Shown here: positions 43,701-52,092 of the stretch, piece after piece
Layout: each line of letters starts with the position of its first letter
How positions within the stretch are numbered: position 1 is the stretch's first letter
Origin: Malonomonas sp036526255
GTDB taxonomy: Bacteria; Desulfobacterota; Desulfuromonadia; Desulfuromonadales; Geopsychrobacteraceae
Assembly: GCA_036526255.1 (NCBI GenBank)
Contig: DATCYW010000079.1
Coordinates: forward strand, 17,445-81,444
DNA: 64,000 bases
Reading direction: 5' to 3'
Translations under genes and position numbers: made by a program
The notes under the pieces: model-generated
Database searches by the model: none
What the model was told of the DNA's origin: nothing
Seen by the model: the letters and a program-made list of their open reading frames with translations, nothing else

Positions 43701-44503
43701 CACTCGACCTTGTTCTCGGAAAGGCTGAAGCCGTAGCGCTGAAAAATTTCCCGCGCTGCCGCCTGTTGCAGGTAGTTGTAGAACGCTTCGGCCGTTGTCC
43801 CAGCCGAACGCAGCAGAACCATGCGCTGGTGTAAGGGTTCTGTGGCGTGCCACTCGGCGGGCAGCAGCGCAAAGTCTCCGAGCGCGGCGATCTGTGGCAC
43901 CAGAGCCAGCGAAAGGGGAACAATCCCCCCTTGGCTGGCGCCTGAAGCGGCAAACTGCATCGCCTGCGCGGCGTTTTCACCCAGTACCAGACGCGGCTCG
44001 AGTTGCTCCCAGAGCCCTGCTGTTTTCAGGACCGCCTGCGCGGCGCGGCCGTATGGCGCATGATCCGGGTTGGCGATGGCGAAGCGTTTGATTCGGCCAG
44101 CGGCAACTGTCGCTGACAGATCCTTTAGTTCTACATCTGCTCTCAGGGGCGAGCCGTGCGGCACGAAAAGTCCGACCCGGCCGATCGCGTAAGGCAGACC
44201 GCGGTCCCGCGTCAGGCCCCGCTCTGCAAGCCGGAAAATGTAATTCTCATCGGCCGAAAGGAACAGCTCAAATGGCGCCCCCTGCTCGATCTGATGGGTA
44301 AAATTGCCCGACGAGCCGAACGTCAGCTTCAGCGATCGACCGGTTTCGATCAGAAATTCCGTGGCTATCTCGCTCAGCGCGAACTTGAGGTCAGCCGCCG
44401 CCGCAATGCTTGGCACTTCAGCGCTCAGCGCCGGGGAAACGCTGAGCAGCACCAGCAGGCCAACTGCGCAGATAAGGTGTAAAAATGGCCGACAATACGC
44501 CAA
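43700..44503 (-). CDS. modA: Molybdate-binding protein ModA
   Basis: 267 residues with a signal peptide (about 1-27, ending LSAEV). Solute-binding fold with IAAAADLKFALSEI and the oxyanion-site segment FGSSGNFTHQIEQGAPFELFLSA. Lies between the ModE-like gene (4-base gap) and modB (overlap). ModA is more likely than a tungstate-specific TupA on operon context. Confidence 0.92.
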   Translation of the reverse strand: MAYCRPFLHLICAVGLLVLLSVSPALSAEVPSIAAAADLKFALSEIATEFLIETGRSLKLTFGSSGNFTHQIEQGAPFELFLSADENYIFRLAERGLTRDRGLPYAIGRVGLFVPHGSPLRADVELKDLSATVAAGRIKRFAIANPDHAPYGRAAQAVLKTAGLWEQLEPRLVLGENAAQAMQFAASGASQGGIVPLSLALVPQIAALGDFALLPAEWHATEPLHQRMVLLRSAGTTAEAFYNYLQQAAAREIFQRYGFSLSENKVE

Positions 44504-44507
44504 CGGC

Positions 44508-44855
44508 TTACTCCTTTACGGCGAAGACTTTCGCAAAACAGCTATCTGCGTCCTTGTTCACCTGTGCGCGCAACTGACGAAACCCCTGCAACAATTCCAG
44601 CGCAGCTGCCGTCAATGAGGTTGCGCCGCCAGCTTTGCCGCCGATGCGCCGCTCGAGCAGCGGGAAGGGGGCGGATTCCTCCATCGCCTGCAGCTGCGAC
44701 CAGGCCTTGCGATAGGAGATGCCCAACTCGCGGGCGGCGGCGTTGATCGAACCGCTCTGATTCACCGCGCATAGCAGCCGGTAGCGACCGTCGCCCAGAA
44801 ATGGCTGGCCGTTATGTTCCAGCCAGACCTTGGAGCGGACGGAAAAATTACTCAT
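44508..44855 (-). CDS. ModE N-terminal-domain-only transcriptional regulator
   Basis: 115 residues. A LysR/ModE-type winged helix-turn-helix (about 20-95: LLCAVNQSGSINAAARELGISYRKAWSQLQAME, then RRIGGKAGGATSLT). It corresponds to the DNA-binding half of ModE and lacks the C-terminal molybdate-binding Mop domains, so metal sensing must be by another route or absent. ATG 44855 overlaps the mobB stop (ATGA). It sits inside the mob-mod operon, which it probably regulates. Confidence 0.85.
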   Translation of the reverse strand: MSNFSVRSKVWLEHNGQPFLGDGRYRLLCAVNQSGSINAAARELGISYRKAWSQLQAMEESAPFPLLERRIGGKAGGATSLTAAALELLQGFRQLRAQVNKDADSCFAKVFAVKE

Positions 44856-45358
44856 GGCAGAAATTTCGCCACAATCAGATCGCACAGGCCGTCGGCATCA
44901 TTGATGTCGTAAACCGGCACATCCAGCTCCAGCGGACTGTCGCTGGCAACGGCGAACAGGCAGGGGTCGTGCTCCTCGCCGCGGCAGAGCAGCTTCTCGC
45001 TGCGCTCGCGGCGGTGCACCTCGATCTTCGGCATGCTGCTGCGCTTGAAGCCTTCGGTCAGGACGATATCCAGATCGCTGCAATAATTGGCGATGGTCTC
45101 GGTCAGCAGCGGCTCGCTGCCCTGATTCTGTTTGACCATGGCGACCTTCTCCGGCGAGGTGAGCAGCGTGGTGTCGGCACCGGCCGCGGTCAGTCGCCAG
45201 GAATCCTTCCCTTCGTGGTCGATGCTGAAGCTGTGGGCGTCATGCTTGACCGCGCCAACCCGGTAGCCGCGCCGTTTCATTTCAGTGATCAGTTTCTCCA
45301 GCAGGGTGGTTTTTCCGGTACCGCTTTTGGCGACAATTGAGACGACAGGCGGGGTCAT
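44852..45358 (-). CDS. mobB: Molybdopterin-guanine dinucleotide biosynthesis adaptor MobB
   Basis: 168 residues. P-loop GTPase-like fold with AKSGTGKTTL near the N-terminus, GAVKHDAHSFSID and LTEGFKRSSMPKIEV. MobB aids MobA in attaching GMP to molybdopterin. Overlaps both neighbours. Confidence 0.94.
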   Translation of the reverse strand: MTPPVVSIVAKSGTGKTTLLEKLITEMKRRGYRVGAVKHDAHSFSIDHEGKDSWRLTAAGADTTLLTSPEKVAMVKQNQGSEPLLTETIANYCSDLDIVLTEGFKRSSMPKIEVHRRERSEKLLCRGEEHDPCLFAVASDSPLELDVPVYDINDADGLCDLIVAKFLP

Positions 45359-45954
45359 TGGCTCTCCTTTTTGATCTGGGCCAGCTGTTCTGGGGTGTTG
45401 ATGTTGATCAGCGAGCGCTGCCAGCCGTCCGGCAGCTGTGGCGGTTCAAGATAGCGGATGGCGATGCGCTGATAGAAATCGTAGATACGGAACTGGTTCT
45501 GCTGCAGCATCGCTTCCATCTGCGGCAGGCAATTTTTATGGTAGAGGGCGAAGACCGGTTCGTAACCGGACGCGGTTCGCGGCACCACGGCATCAACTCC
45601 CTGACGGTTCTGCAGCAGGGCGGCGACGATCCGCGCATCCGGAAAGGGCATGTCGCAGGGGGCGACGAAAATCCAGTCGGTGGTCGCGGTTTTCAGGCCG
45701 GTGTGCAGCCCGCCCAGCGCGCTGCCGGGGTAGAGATCGGCGATCGCCGGGATTCCGGGGCGGACCAGGTCGGGGCGGTCGCCGGCGATGATAATCCGGC
45801 TGAAAAAGCTCTGCAGCAGCTGCAGTGAACGCTCGAACAGTGACTGTCCGGAGAGTTCCAGCTGCGCTTTGTCGGTGCCCATGCGGCGGCTTTTGCCCCC
45901 GGCCAGGATGACTCCGGTGACATCCGGATATGTATCGGTGTGCGGTATCTGCAT
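45355..45954 (-). CDS. mobA: Molybdenum cofactor guanylyltransferase MobA
   Basis: 199 residues. Nucleotidyltransferase fold with GVILAGGKSRRMGTDKAQLEL (GGxSxRMGxDK motif), the DRPDLV segment and APCDMPFPD. Transfers GMP from GTP to Mo-molybdopterin, making bis-MGD-type cofactor. First gene of the mobA-mobB-modE-like-modABC-moeA operon; its promoter should lie in 45955-46261. Confidence 0.95.
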   Translation of the reverse strand: MQIPHTDTYPDVTGVILAGGKSRRMGTDKAQLELSGQSLFERSLQLLQSFFSRIIIAGDRPDLVRPGIPAIADLYPGSALGGLHTGLKTATTDWIFVAPCDMPFPDARIVAALLQNRQGVDAVVPRTASGYEPVFALYHKNCLPQMEAMLQQNQFRIYDFYQRIAIRYLEPPQLPDGWQRSLININTPEQLAQIKKESQ

Positions 45955-46261
45955 AGCGACTTATTATAGGGAAATCTTCCCGCCTTTCAAGGGCTATTTG
46001 ATGAGGGAATTCAGTTGGTTTTAGACGAGTGCAAAATTTATGTTTTCCTGCTGCTTGCCAGCGCAGAACCTCTGGTTATGCTTCAGAACAGTAACCGTTT
46101 GCAGGAACCGTTTCACTTCGGTAACAGGATTTCGCGTCATTTAGGTTGTTTATCCTATGGTCGGGCTGAAAAACTCATTAATTCCATCGCTTGGTCGTCA
46201 TGTTGCAAACAGCCTGCCTGAGACCCACAAATTGTAAACAATGAACTGCAGGAGGGATGCC
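45955..46261. other. 307-base intergenic region between mobA and the PK-sulfurylase fusion
   Basis: Divergent spacer. AACCGTTT is directly repeated (46093-46100 and 46106-46113, 13-base period). No ModE-type palindrome or Moco riboswitch was recognised. Confidence 0.5.
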
Positions 46262-48502
46262 GTGAAGCGGAAAAATGTGCAAATCATCTGTACTGTCGGG
46301 CCGACATCTTTGAACCAGCGGGTGCTGCGTTGTCTGGAAGTACGCAATGTTTCACTGGTGCGTCTCAACATGTCGCATATCGATATTGACAAGTTGCCGC
46401 TCTATCTGGAGATTCTCAAGCAGTTTTCGATTCCGATTGCCATCGATACCGAGGGCTCGCAGATTCGCACCGGGATCGTGGAGAGCGGGACGCTCAACTT
46501 TCACCTGAATGACATCGTGCGGATTCATTCCACAGAAATCAGCTGCGATCAGAAAAACTTCTATCTGACCCCCTTGACGATTGCTGCGCATATTTATCCC
46601 GGCGACCTTATTGCGATCGATTTCAACTCGGTGCAGCTGCGCGTGGAAGATGTTTCGATGCTGCAGCGGTTAGGCTACATCGAGGCCCGGGTGATTATCG
46701 AAGGGAAGGTCGGCAGTCGAAAAGGGGTGCACTGCAGCCGGCAGACGACCAGCCTGCCGCCGTTTTCCGCGAAAGATCTGCAGGCATTCGAGCTGGCGAA
46801 ACAGATCGGCATCAAGCATTTCACCCTTTCGTTTATGAACAGCGCAAGCGATGTCCGGCAGTTCCGCGAGATTCTACCGGACGCGGTCGCTTACGCCAAA
46901 ATCGAGACGGCGGCCGGGGTGCGCAATGTCGAGAAAATCCTCCCCTATGTGGATGGGATTCTGATCGACCGCGGCGATCTGAGCCGGGAGATTCCGATTG
47001 AGAAAATTTCTCTGGCCCAGAAATATCTGATCGAACTGACCAATCAGGCCGGCAAGACCGCTTTTGTGGCGTCAAACCTGCTGGAGACGATGGCCACCGA
47101 GCTGAAACCGACCCGCGCCGAGGTGAACGACATCGTCAACACGGTGCTCGACGGCGTCGGCGGCTTCGTGCTGACCAGCGAAACGGCGGTCGGCCGCTAT
47201 CCGGTCGAAACAGTCAACATGCTGCAGAGCCTGATCAATCAGGGACAGCTGGCGTTGTCACACGCGCAGGCAAGGAGCGGTTTCAGCTCGCGCAGCATCG
47301 ACCTGTCTTTTCTCGCCGATAAAAACTATCTGCTGCAGCCGGAGATCTGCAGCGGCCTGCCGGCTCCTCACGGTGGGGAGCTGGTTGACCGGCTGGTCAG
47401 TGCGCCGGCGTCGACCGACGGGCTGCCGGTGATCAAGGTCGGGGTCGAGGCGTTGGTCGACCTGGGGCAGATCGGCATCGGCACCTTCAGTCCGCTGACC
47501 GGCTTCATGAACGAGCGGGACTTTCAGGCGGTGCTCGATCGCATGCATCTGGCGAACGGTACGCCCTGGCCGCTGCCGATCATTCTGGCGGTCGATGACG
47601 AGACCAGGCAGCAGCTTTCGCCCGGCGGCAAGGCGCTGATCGCTTCGGCGCGGGATGGCAGGGTTTACGGCAGCATTGCGGTGGAAGATGTCTATCCGTT
47701 CTGTAAAGAGACTTATGCCCGCAAGGTTTACGGCACTACGGACGCTGGACACCCTGGTGTGCAGCGCCTGGAGCGGGCTGGCGACTATCTGGTCGGTGGC
47801 GCGATCGAGCTGTATCAGCGGCCGCAGTCGCGGGTTTCGCGGTTGCATCTGACCCCGCGGCAGGTGCGTGATATTTTTTCTGCGCTGGGGTGGGCGAAGG
47901 TGGTCGGCATGCATACCCGCAATGTCGCCCATCGCGCCCATGAGTTCCTGATGCTGCGGGCGCTGGAGAAATACGGTTGCGACGGCTTGCTGATCCATCC
48001 GGCCAGCGGCAAGAAGAAGTCGGGCGATTTTCAGGCCAAGGTGATCGTCGACAGCTACGAATTGTTGCTGGAAAAATACCTGCCGACCAACCGGGTGGTG
48101 CTCGGCGTGTTTTCGACCTTTTCCCGCTACGCCGGCCCGCGTGAGGCGGTTTTTACCGCGCTCTGTCGTAAAAATTACGGCTGCAGCCACTTTATCGTCG
48201 GCTGGGATCATGCCGGTTTCAATGACCTCTATCCGCCTTTTGCGGCGCAGGAAATCTTCAGCCAGTTTGACAATCTTGGGATCGAGCCGGTCTTTTTCAA
48301 CGAGGTCGGTTATTGCCAGCGGCTGGGGACTTATCTGGAAAGGACTGCAACCGTCAACGAAGAGCTGAAGCAGATCAGCGGCAGCGAGTCGATTAATATG
48401 CTGATCCAGAAGAAGCTGCCGCCGGACTGGTTCATGCGACCGGAGATCGCCCGGATGATCATCGCGACTCTCGAGCGTGGCGAACCCGTGTTCGTCCCTT
48501 AG
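46262..48502 (+). CDS. Pyruvate kinase-like / ATP sulfurylase-like fusion protein
   Basis: 746 residues from GTG 46262 (GGAGGG five bases upstream; ATG 46241 is a weaker alternative). Residues about 1-340 are a pyruvate kinase barrel: VQIICTVGPTS, VRLNMSHID, YAKIETAAG with the catalytic lysine, ILIDRGDLSREIP, LLETM, PTRAEVNDIVNTVLDG and SETAVGRYPVETV. The regulatory C-domain is absent and the usual TKGPEIR is DTEGSQIR. Residues about 355-746 resemble ATP sulfurylase: GTFSPLTGFM, MHTRNVAHRAHE (550-561), LLIHPASGKKKSGDF and GWDHAG (647-652). Canonical sulfurylase has QTRN and GRDHAG, so two substrate-contact positions differ (Q to H551, R to W648). It may be a PEP-linked nucleotidyltransferase, and sulfate activation is doubtful. 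Confidence 0.82.
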   Translation: MKRKNVQIICTVGPTSLNQRVLRCLEVRNVSLVRLNMSHIDIDKLPLYLEILKQFSIPIAIDTEGSQIRTGIVESGTLNFHLNDIVRIHSTEISCDQKNFYLTPLTIAAHIYPGDLIAIDFNSVQLRVEDVSMLQRLGYIEARVIIEGKVGSRKGVHCSRQTTSLPPFSAKDLQAFELAKQIGIKHFTLSFMNSASDVRQFREILPDAVAYAKIETAAGVRNVEKILPYVDGILIDRGDLSREIPIEKISLAQKYLIELTNQAGKTAFVASNLLETMATELKPTRAEVNDIVNTVLDGVGGFVLTSETAVGRYPVETVNMLQSLINQGQLALSHAQARSGFSSRSIDLSFLADKNYLLQPEICSGLPAPHGGELVDRLVSAPASTDGLPVIKVGVEALVDLGQIGIGTFSPLTGFMNERDFQAVLDRMHLANGTPWPLPIILAVDDETRQQLSPGGKALIASARDGRVYGSIAVEDVYPFCKETYARKVYGTTDAGHPGVQRLERAGDYLVGGAIELYQRPQSRVSRLHLTPRQVRDIFSALGWAKVVGMHTRNVAHRAHEFLMLRALEKYGCDGLLIHPASGKKKSGDFQAKVIVDSYELLLEKYLPTNRVVLGVFSTFSRYAGPREAVFTALCRKNYGCSHFIVGWDHAGFNDLYPPFAAQEIFSQFDNLGIEPVFFNEVGYCQRLGTYLERTATVNEELKQISGSESINMLIQKKLPPDWFMRPEIARMIIATLERGEPVFVP

Positions 48503-48551
48503 GCGTCGCCACGCAGGAAAAATCTCTGATATCGGGTTTTTCAAGCCGGGT

Positions 48552-48580
48552 TTGCTGCGCAGAATTTATTGTGTTATGGT
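48552..48580 (+). promoter_or_regulatory. Candidate sigma-70 promoter of the structured RNA
   Basis: TTGCTG (48552-48557), 17-base spacer, TATGGT (48575-48580), preceded by TGTGT. It would start an RNA near 48587. Confidence 0.4.
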
Positions 48581-48586
48581 CCCCCG

Positions 48587-48752
48587 GTTCATGGCGACGT
48601 CCTCAGCGGATGTTCCGGCCATAGACCCGCAAATGAGGTGGACTGTTCATGCCCCAGGCATGGACGGATCGAACCCTCATCCTACAGGGCAGCACTGGAT
48701 TGCGACGTTCCGTCGTGATACGGGTGCGGGTGGCCCTGCCTCTTTATAAATA
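48587..48752 (+). ncRNA. Structured non-coding RNA, possibly 6S RNA (ssrS)
   Basis: About 165 bases without a gene that fold well by eye. A closing stem pairs GGCC-ATAG-ACCCGCA (48620-48634) with TGCGGGT-GGCC (48731-48741). Inside it is a hairpin with TGAGGT/ACCCTCA and GTTCATGCC-CCA-GGCATGGAC, then a 3' strand holding a small CGACG-TTC-CGTCG hairpin. The long stem, internal bubble and small hairpin on the 3' side of the bubble, plus GATGTTC near the 5' end and GCGACG in the 3' strand, recall 6S RNA, which sequesters sigma-70 RNA polymerase. No clear poly-T terminator is visible. A riboswitch for the downstream kamA-like gene is the alternative. Confidence 0.45.
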
Positions 48753-48942
48753 AATAATCACCTTTTTCAGCACTCTGCTGGCTGTTCCCCAAGACCTTTC
48801 TACGCGACTGAAGTCACTTCTTTCCGTATTTATCGCTATTGTCATGCCTGCCGCAGGTGCTTTTTGTTGAAGCAATCTGAGCGTTTTCCGTTGTGGGACC
48901 TGGACGTGCTTCGGCACAACCTCAACCCGCGAAGGAGCTCCC

Positions 48943-50016
48943 ATGACCGGTGAGTGGCAAGACCAGGTTAAAGACTTTGTGAACAGTATCGAACGGCTCA
49001 AGCAGTACATCAATCTCACCGCCGAGGAAGAGAAAATTCTCTCCGAGACGCAGACCACCTGGGGCACTACCCCCCATTTTGCATCGCTGATGGATAAGAA
49101 TGACCCCAACTGCCCGCTGCGGCGCCAGGTGATCCCTTCGCGTCATGAGCACGACAACCGCTTCGGCCTGCAGGATTATCTGCTCTGGAAGGAAAACCGC
49201 ACGACCAAAGAGCCGCGCCCCGACAGTATCGCCCGTCAGTACCGTGACCGGGTCGCTTTCACTGTCACCCAGACCTGCGGCATCTACTGCCGGCACTGCT
49301 TCCGCAAGGAACTGGTGGTCGATGGTGATCTAAAACTTGATTTCAATGTTGATGAAGGGTTGCAGTGGATTGCCGAACACCCCGAGGTGCGCGATGTTCT
49401 GATCACCGGCGGCGATCCCTTTCTGCTTTCTGATGAGCAGCTGGAGTATCTGATCAGCAAACTACGCGAACTGCCGCATATTCAGATGATCCGCTTCGGC
49501 ACCCGCTTGCCGATTGTGCTGCCGCAACGGATCACGCCGGGGCTGAAAAAGGTGTTAGGTAAATATCACCGGGTGCCGATCTGGGTAAACACCCAGTGCA
49601 ATCATCCTGATGAAATTACCGAAGAAACCGCCAAGGCGGTGTTTGAGCTGTTGTCATGCGGGGTGAATGTCGGCAATCAGGCGGTGCTGCTGAAGGGGAT
49701 CAACGATGATGTCGAGACGTTCCGCGAGCTGCATCAGAAATTACTGCGGGTGCGGATCAAGCCCTACTATGTGTTCTATTGCGAGCCTGCCCCCGGTATC
49801 GACCATTTTCGAACGCCGGTGGAAAAGGGCGCTGAACTGATCCGCGACGCTTTGCGTGGTCACACCACCGGGCTTGCCCAGCCGATGCATGTCATCGCCA
49901 CCAACATCGGAAAGATTCCGCTGATGCCCGACTATTACATCACCGGCAAGGACGAGCAGAACTACTACCTGCAAAATCACAAAGAAGAAGTGACTGCGAT
50001 TCCCAACGTGCCGTAA
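48943..50016 (+). CDS. KamA-family radical SAM aminomutase
   Basis: 357 residues with the radical SAM cluster motif CGIYCRHC (Cys 112, 116, 119) and the LAM-type ITGGDPFLLSDEQLEYL. Lysine 2,3-aminomutases use SAM plus PLP to make beta-lysine. Here the usual PLP-lysine motif PGGGGK is replaced by TNIGK (Lys324) before IPLMPDYYI. The length lies between EpmB (about 340) and clostridial KamA (about 416). No ablB acetyltransferase or EF-P gene is nearby, so neither osmolyte synthesis nor EF-P modification can be assigned. GGAG precedes the ATG; the 5' region carries a structured RNA. Confidence 0.85.
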   Translation: MTGEWQDQVKDFVNSIERLKQYINLTAEEEKILSETQTTWGTTPHFASLMDKNDPNCPLRRQVIPSRHEHDNRFGLQDYLLWKENRTTKEPRPDSIARQYRDRVAFTVTQTCGIYCRHCFRKELVVDGDLKLDFNVDEGLQWIAEHPEVRDVLITGGDPFLLSDEQLEYLISKLRELPHIQMIRFGTRLPIVLPQRITPGLKKVLGKYHRVPIWVNTQCNHPDEITEETAKAVFELLSCGVNVGNQAVLLKGINDDVETFRELHQKLLRVRIKPYYVFYCEPAPGIDHFRTPVEKGAELIRDALRGHTTGLAQPMHVIATNIGKIPLMPDYYITGKDEQNYYLQNHKEEVTAIPNVP

Positions 50017-50053
50017 AGCGCTCAGGCCGCCTTTATTAAATGTAGGGGATTTT

Positions 50054-50089
50054 CCAACGACTGACCCCTCAGCGCGGGTCAGTCGTTGG
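50054..50089. terminator. Strong 14-bp hairpin between convergent genes
   Basis: CCAACGACTGACCC (50054-50067) pairs perfectly with GGGTCAGTCGTTGG (50076-50089). There is no T-run on either side, so it may act as a bidirectional transcription block or mRNA 3' end stabiliser. Confidence 0.7.
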
Positions 50090-50106
50090 TTCGGTTGTAT
50101 TTGTTG

Positions 50107-51471
50107 CTACGCGCCGGCAGCCTCGTCGATATGATAGCGCTGCATCTTTTCCCAGAGGGTTTTTCTCGAAATCCCCAGGGTTTCGGCGGTGGGAATCTTT
50201 TTACCTTCATTGAAGGACAGGGCTTGCAGGATAAATTCTTTTTCGTAGCGCCCCAGCAGTTCTTTCAGATTCCCCTGTCCGAGGGTCAGGCCGACCTCTG
50301 TCGGTTGTCCTTTTGCCACCATGTTGTCCGGCAGGTCGGAGGGGAGCAGCATATCCCCTTTGCTCAGGGCGATGGCGCGCTCCATGGCGTGCTTCAGCTG
50401 GCGCACATTCCCCGGCAGCGGGTGATTTAACAGAATTTCTTTGACCGGCGCCGACAGCTGCTGCAGCGGTTTTTTCATCTTGCGCGCATAGAATTTGAGG
50501 AACCCTTCTGCCAGTGGGATGATATCCTCCTGTCGCTCACGCAGTGGCGGGATATTGATGGAAATGACGTTGAGCCGGTAGAACAGATCTTCGCGGAAGC
50601 GTTTTTCTTCGACGGCCTTGGTCAGGTCACAGTTGGTCGCCGCAACAATCCGCACATCCACCTCAATCTCTTTCTGCTTGCCGACCGGCTGAACAATCTT
50701 ATCCTGGATTACCCGCAACAGCTTCACCTGTGCGGCGAGCGGCAGGTCGCCGATTTCATCAAGAAAAAGCGTACCGCCGTCCGCCGAAACGAACTTGCCC
50801 TTATTCTCCGCATAAGCCCCGGTAAAAGCGCCTTTGGCGTGACCGAACAGTTCGGATTCGATCAGGCTTTCCGGCAGCGCGCCACAGTTGACCTTGATCA
50901 GCGGTTTTGAGCTGCGATGGCTTAACTGATGGATCAAATCAACGATGCACTCTTTGCCGGTGCCGCTTTCGCCGGTCAGCAGAACCGTTGAATCGAGCGG
51001 GGCGACCGATTCGAGGTTGGCGAGAACCCGCTGGATGGCCGGGCTCTTGAACACCAGCGGCGGCCCTTTCTCCTTGATCGCCAGCACATTCTTCAGTTGA
51101 TTGACCTCTTCGGCCAGGCGCTGCTGATCGGTGATGTCACGGCTGACCATCAGGGTACCGAGGAACTTGCCCTGCTCGTCCCTGATGGAAGAGTAGGAAT
51201 TATCGAAATAGCGGTTCTGGGCATGCACGATGCGGTGGCTGGCCGGCAGCGCGCCGGTCTTCATGTTGATCAGCATCTCGCTGAGTTGCGGGTGGGCGCG
51301 GTGCGGATGGATGTCGAAAATCGAGCGGCCGACGATACGGTCGGCTTTGACCTTACGGATCTTTTCCGCCGCCTGATTGCAGAACTGGATAACGTGGTTA
51401 CTGTCGATGAAGATCACGCCCTCGTTCATATTTGAGAGAATTGCGTTCAGTACGTCAGGTTTTGGCTCCAT
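50107..51471 (-). CDS. PAS-domain sigma-54-dependent activator
   Basis: 454 residues. A PAS domain (about 5-125) in place of a receiver, so the input is a small ligand or redox/energy signal rather than phosphorylation. AAA+ domain (about 140-375) with Walker A GESGTGKEC, a canonical GAFTGA loop and GTLFLDEIGDLP, then a Fis helix-turn-helix (IPTAETLGISRKTLWEKM). It points away from the rTCA-type operon, about 780 bases from that operon's sigma-54 promoter, and is the best candidate activator for it. An inverted repeat lies upstream of its own gene (51624-51643). Confidence 0.92.
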   Translation of the reverse strand: MEPKPDVLNAILSNMNEGVIFIDSNHVIQFCNQAAEKIRKVKADRIVGRSIFDIHPHRAHPQLSEMLINMKTGALPASHRIVHAQNRYFDNSYSSIRDEQGKFLGTLMVSRDITDQQRLAEEVNQLKNVLAIKEKGPPLVFKSPAIQRVLANLESVAPLDSTVLLTGESGTGKECIVDLIHQLSHRSSKPLIKVNCGALPESLIESELFGHAKGAFTGAYAENKGKFVSADGGTLFLDEIGDLPLAAQVKLLRVIQDKIVQPVGKQKEIEVDVRIVAATNCDLTKAVEEKRFREDLFYRLNVISINIPPLRERQEDIIPLAEGFLKFYARKMKKPLQQLSAPVKEILLNHPLPGNVRQLKHAMERAIALSKGDMLLPSDLPDNMVAKGQPTEVGLTLGQGNLKELLGRYEKEFILQALSFNEGKKIPTAETLGISRKTLWEKMQRYHIDEAAGA

Positions 51472-51623
51472 TTCTCAACCTCGCTGTTTCGAATTGGTAA
51501 CATTCTGTTTAATCCTAACGTCTTTGCAGCAAAAATCCAGTGTCTGTTCGAGTTGCAGCTGCGGGTTAAATCCGTGATCCCAACCGGTTCGACCGATTCT
51601 GCCGCTGATTGTTGCGAAAACGG

Positions 51624-51643
51624 ATGTCACTAAAAGGTGACAT
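51624..51643. promoter_or_regulatory. Inverted repeat ATGTCAC-N6-GTGACAT
   Basis: Perfect 7+7 palindrome about 150 bases upstream of the PAS-sigma-54 activator gene and 47 bases beyond the end of the DUF1858 gene. Candidate activator binding site; a weak terminator for the DUF1858 gene is the alternative. Confidence 0.4.
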
Positions 51644-51689
51644 TCCCTCGCCGCTCAGCAGATTAGCGCAGCAAGTTCTTTCCCGGCTG

Positions 51690-51911
51690 TTACCGAATCG
51701 TAATGTTCAGATAGGCGTTGATCTCATCTTCCAGCATGGCGGCCTGTTTCGGGTCGTAGGCATGAGTTGCAATAACGTTCTTAAACAGGCACGAAGTGCT
51801 GCCGCAGGCGACGCAGTCGATTTTATAGCGCTTCAGAATTTCAACCAGTTGCGGATGTTCCGCAAGCATGGCGCCGATGGTTTTATGTTTTAACTCTTCT
51901 GGCAGGTCCAT
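51690..51911 (-). CDS. DUF1858 redox-disulfide-type small protein
   Basis: 73 residues, one DUF1858 domain. The family theme LKHKTIGAMLAEHPQLVEILKRY is followed by CVACGSTSCLF (Cys 33, 36, 41). These domains are often attached to or encoded beside hybrid cluster and other redox proteins, and may bind a ligand or form a reactive disulfide. A GAGG-type ribosome site precedes the start. It lies between the activator and the rTCA-type operon on the reverse strand. Role unknown. Confidence 0.8.
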   Translation of the reverse strand: MDLPEELKHKTIGAMLAEHPQLVEILKRYKIDCVACGSTSCLFKNVIATHAYDPKQAAMLEDEINAYLNITIR

Positions 51912-52092
51912 CTGTTCCTCTTTTGGATTTAATGAATGTTTACCGCTGATTATAGTTTTATCCAGGCGCAGATAAAAATGACCAAAATCAAAAGCTGTAA
52001 ATTCGTGCAGTCGCAGACCGCCGCCAGCTTATTGCCTGGTCGAGATGAAAAAATCGCCACCTCTGATAGATTGATAACATGTATTGAGACTT

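Noticed and set aside
45955..46261. Molybdenum-cofactor riboswitch ahead of the Mo operon
   Set aside because: No matching long multi-stem structure could be recognised by eye.
46262..48502. Ordinary sulfate-assimilation ATP sulfurylase (sat)
   Set aside because: Fusion to a PK-like barrel, changed QxRN and GRDHAG motifs, and no cys or apr genes around it.
47258..48544. 428-codon minus-strand frame opposite the sulfurylase domain
   Set aside because: Shadow of the fusion gene; no recognisable domain.
51585..51615. tRNA-like GGTTCGA segment
   Set aside because: The flanking bases do not form the T-arm stem, and there is no acceptor or anticodon arm nearby.
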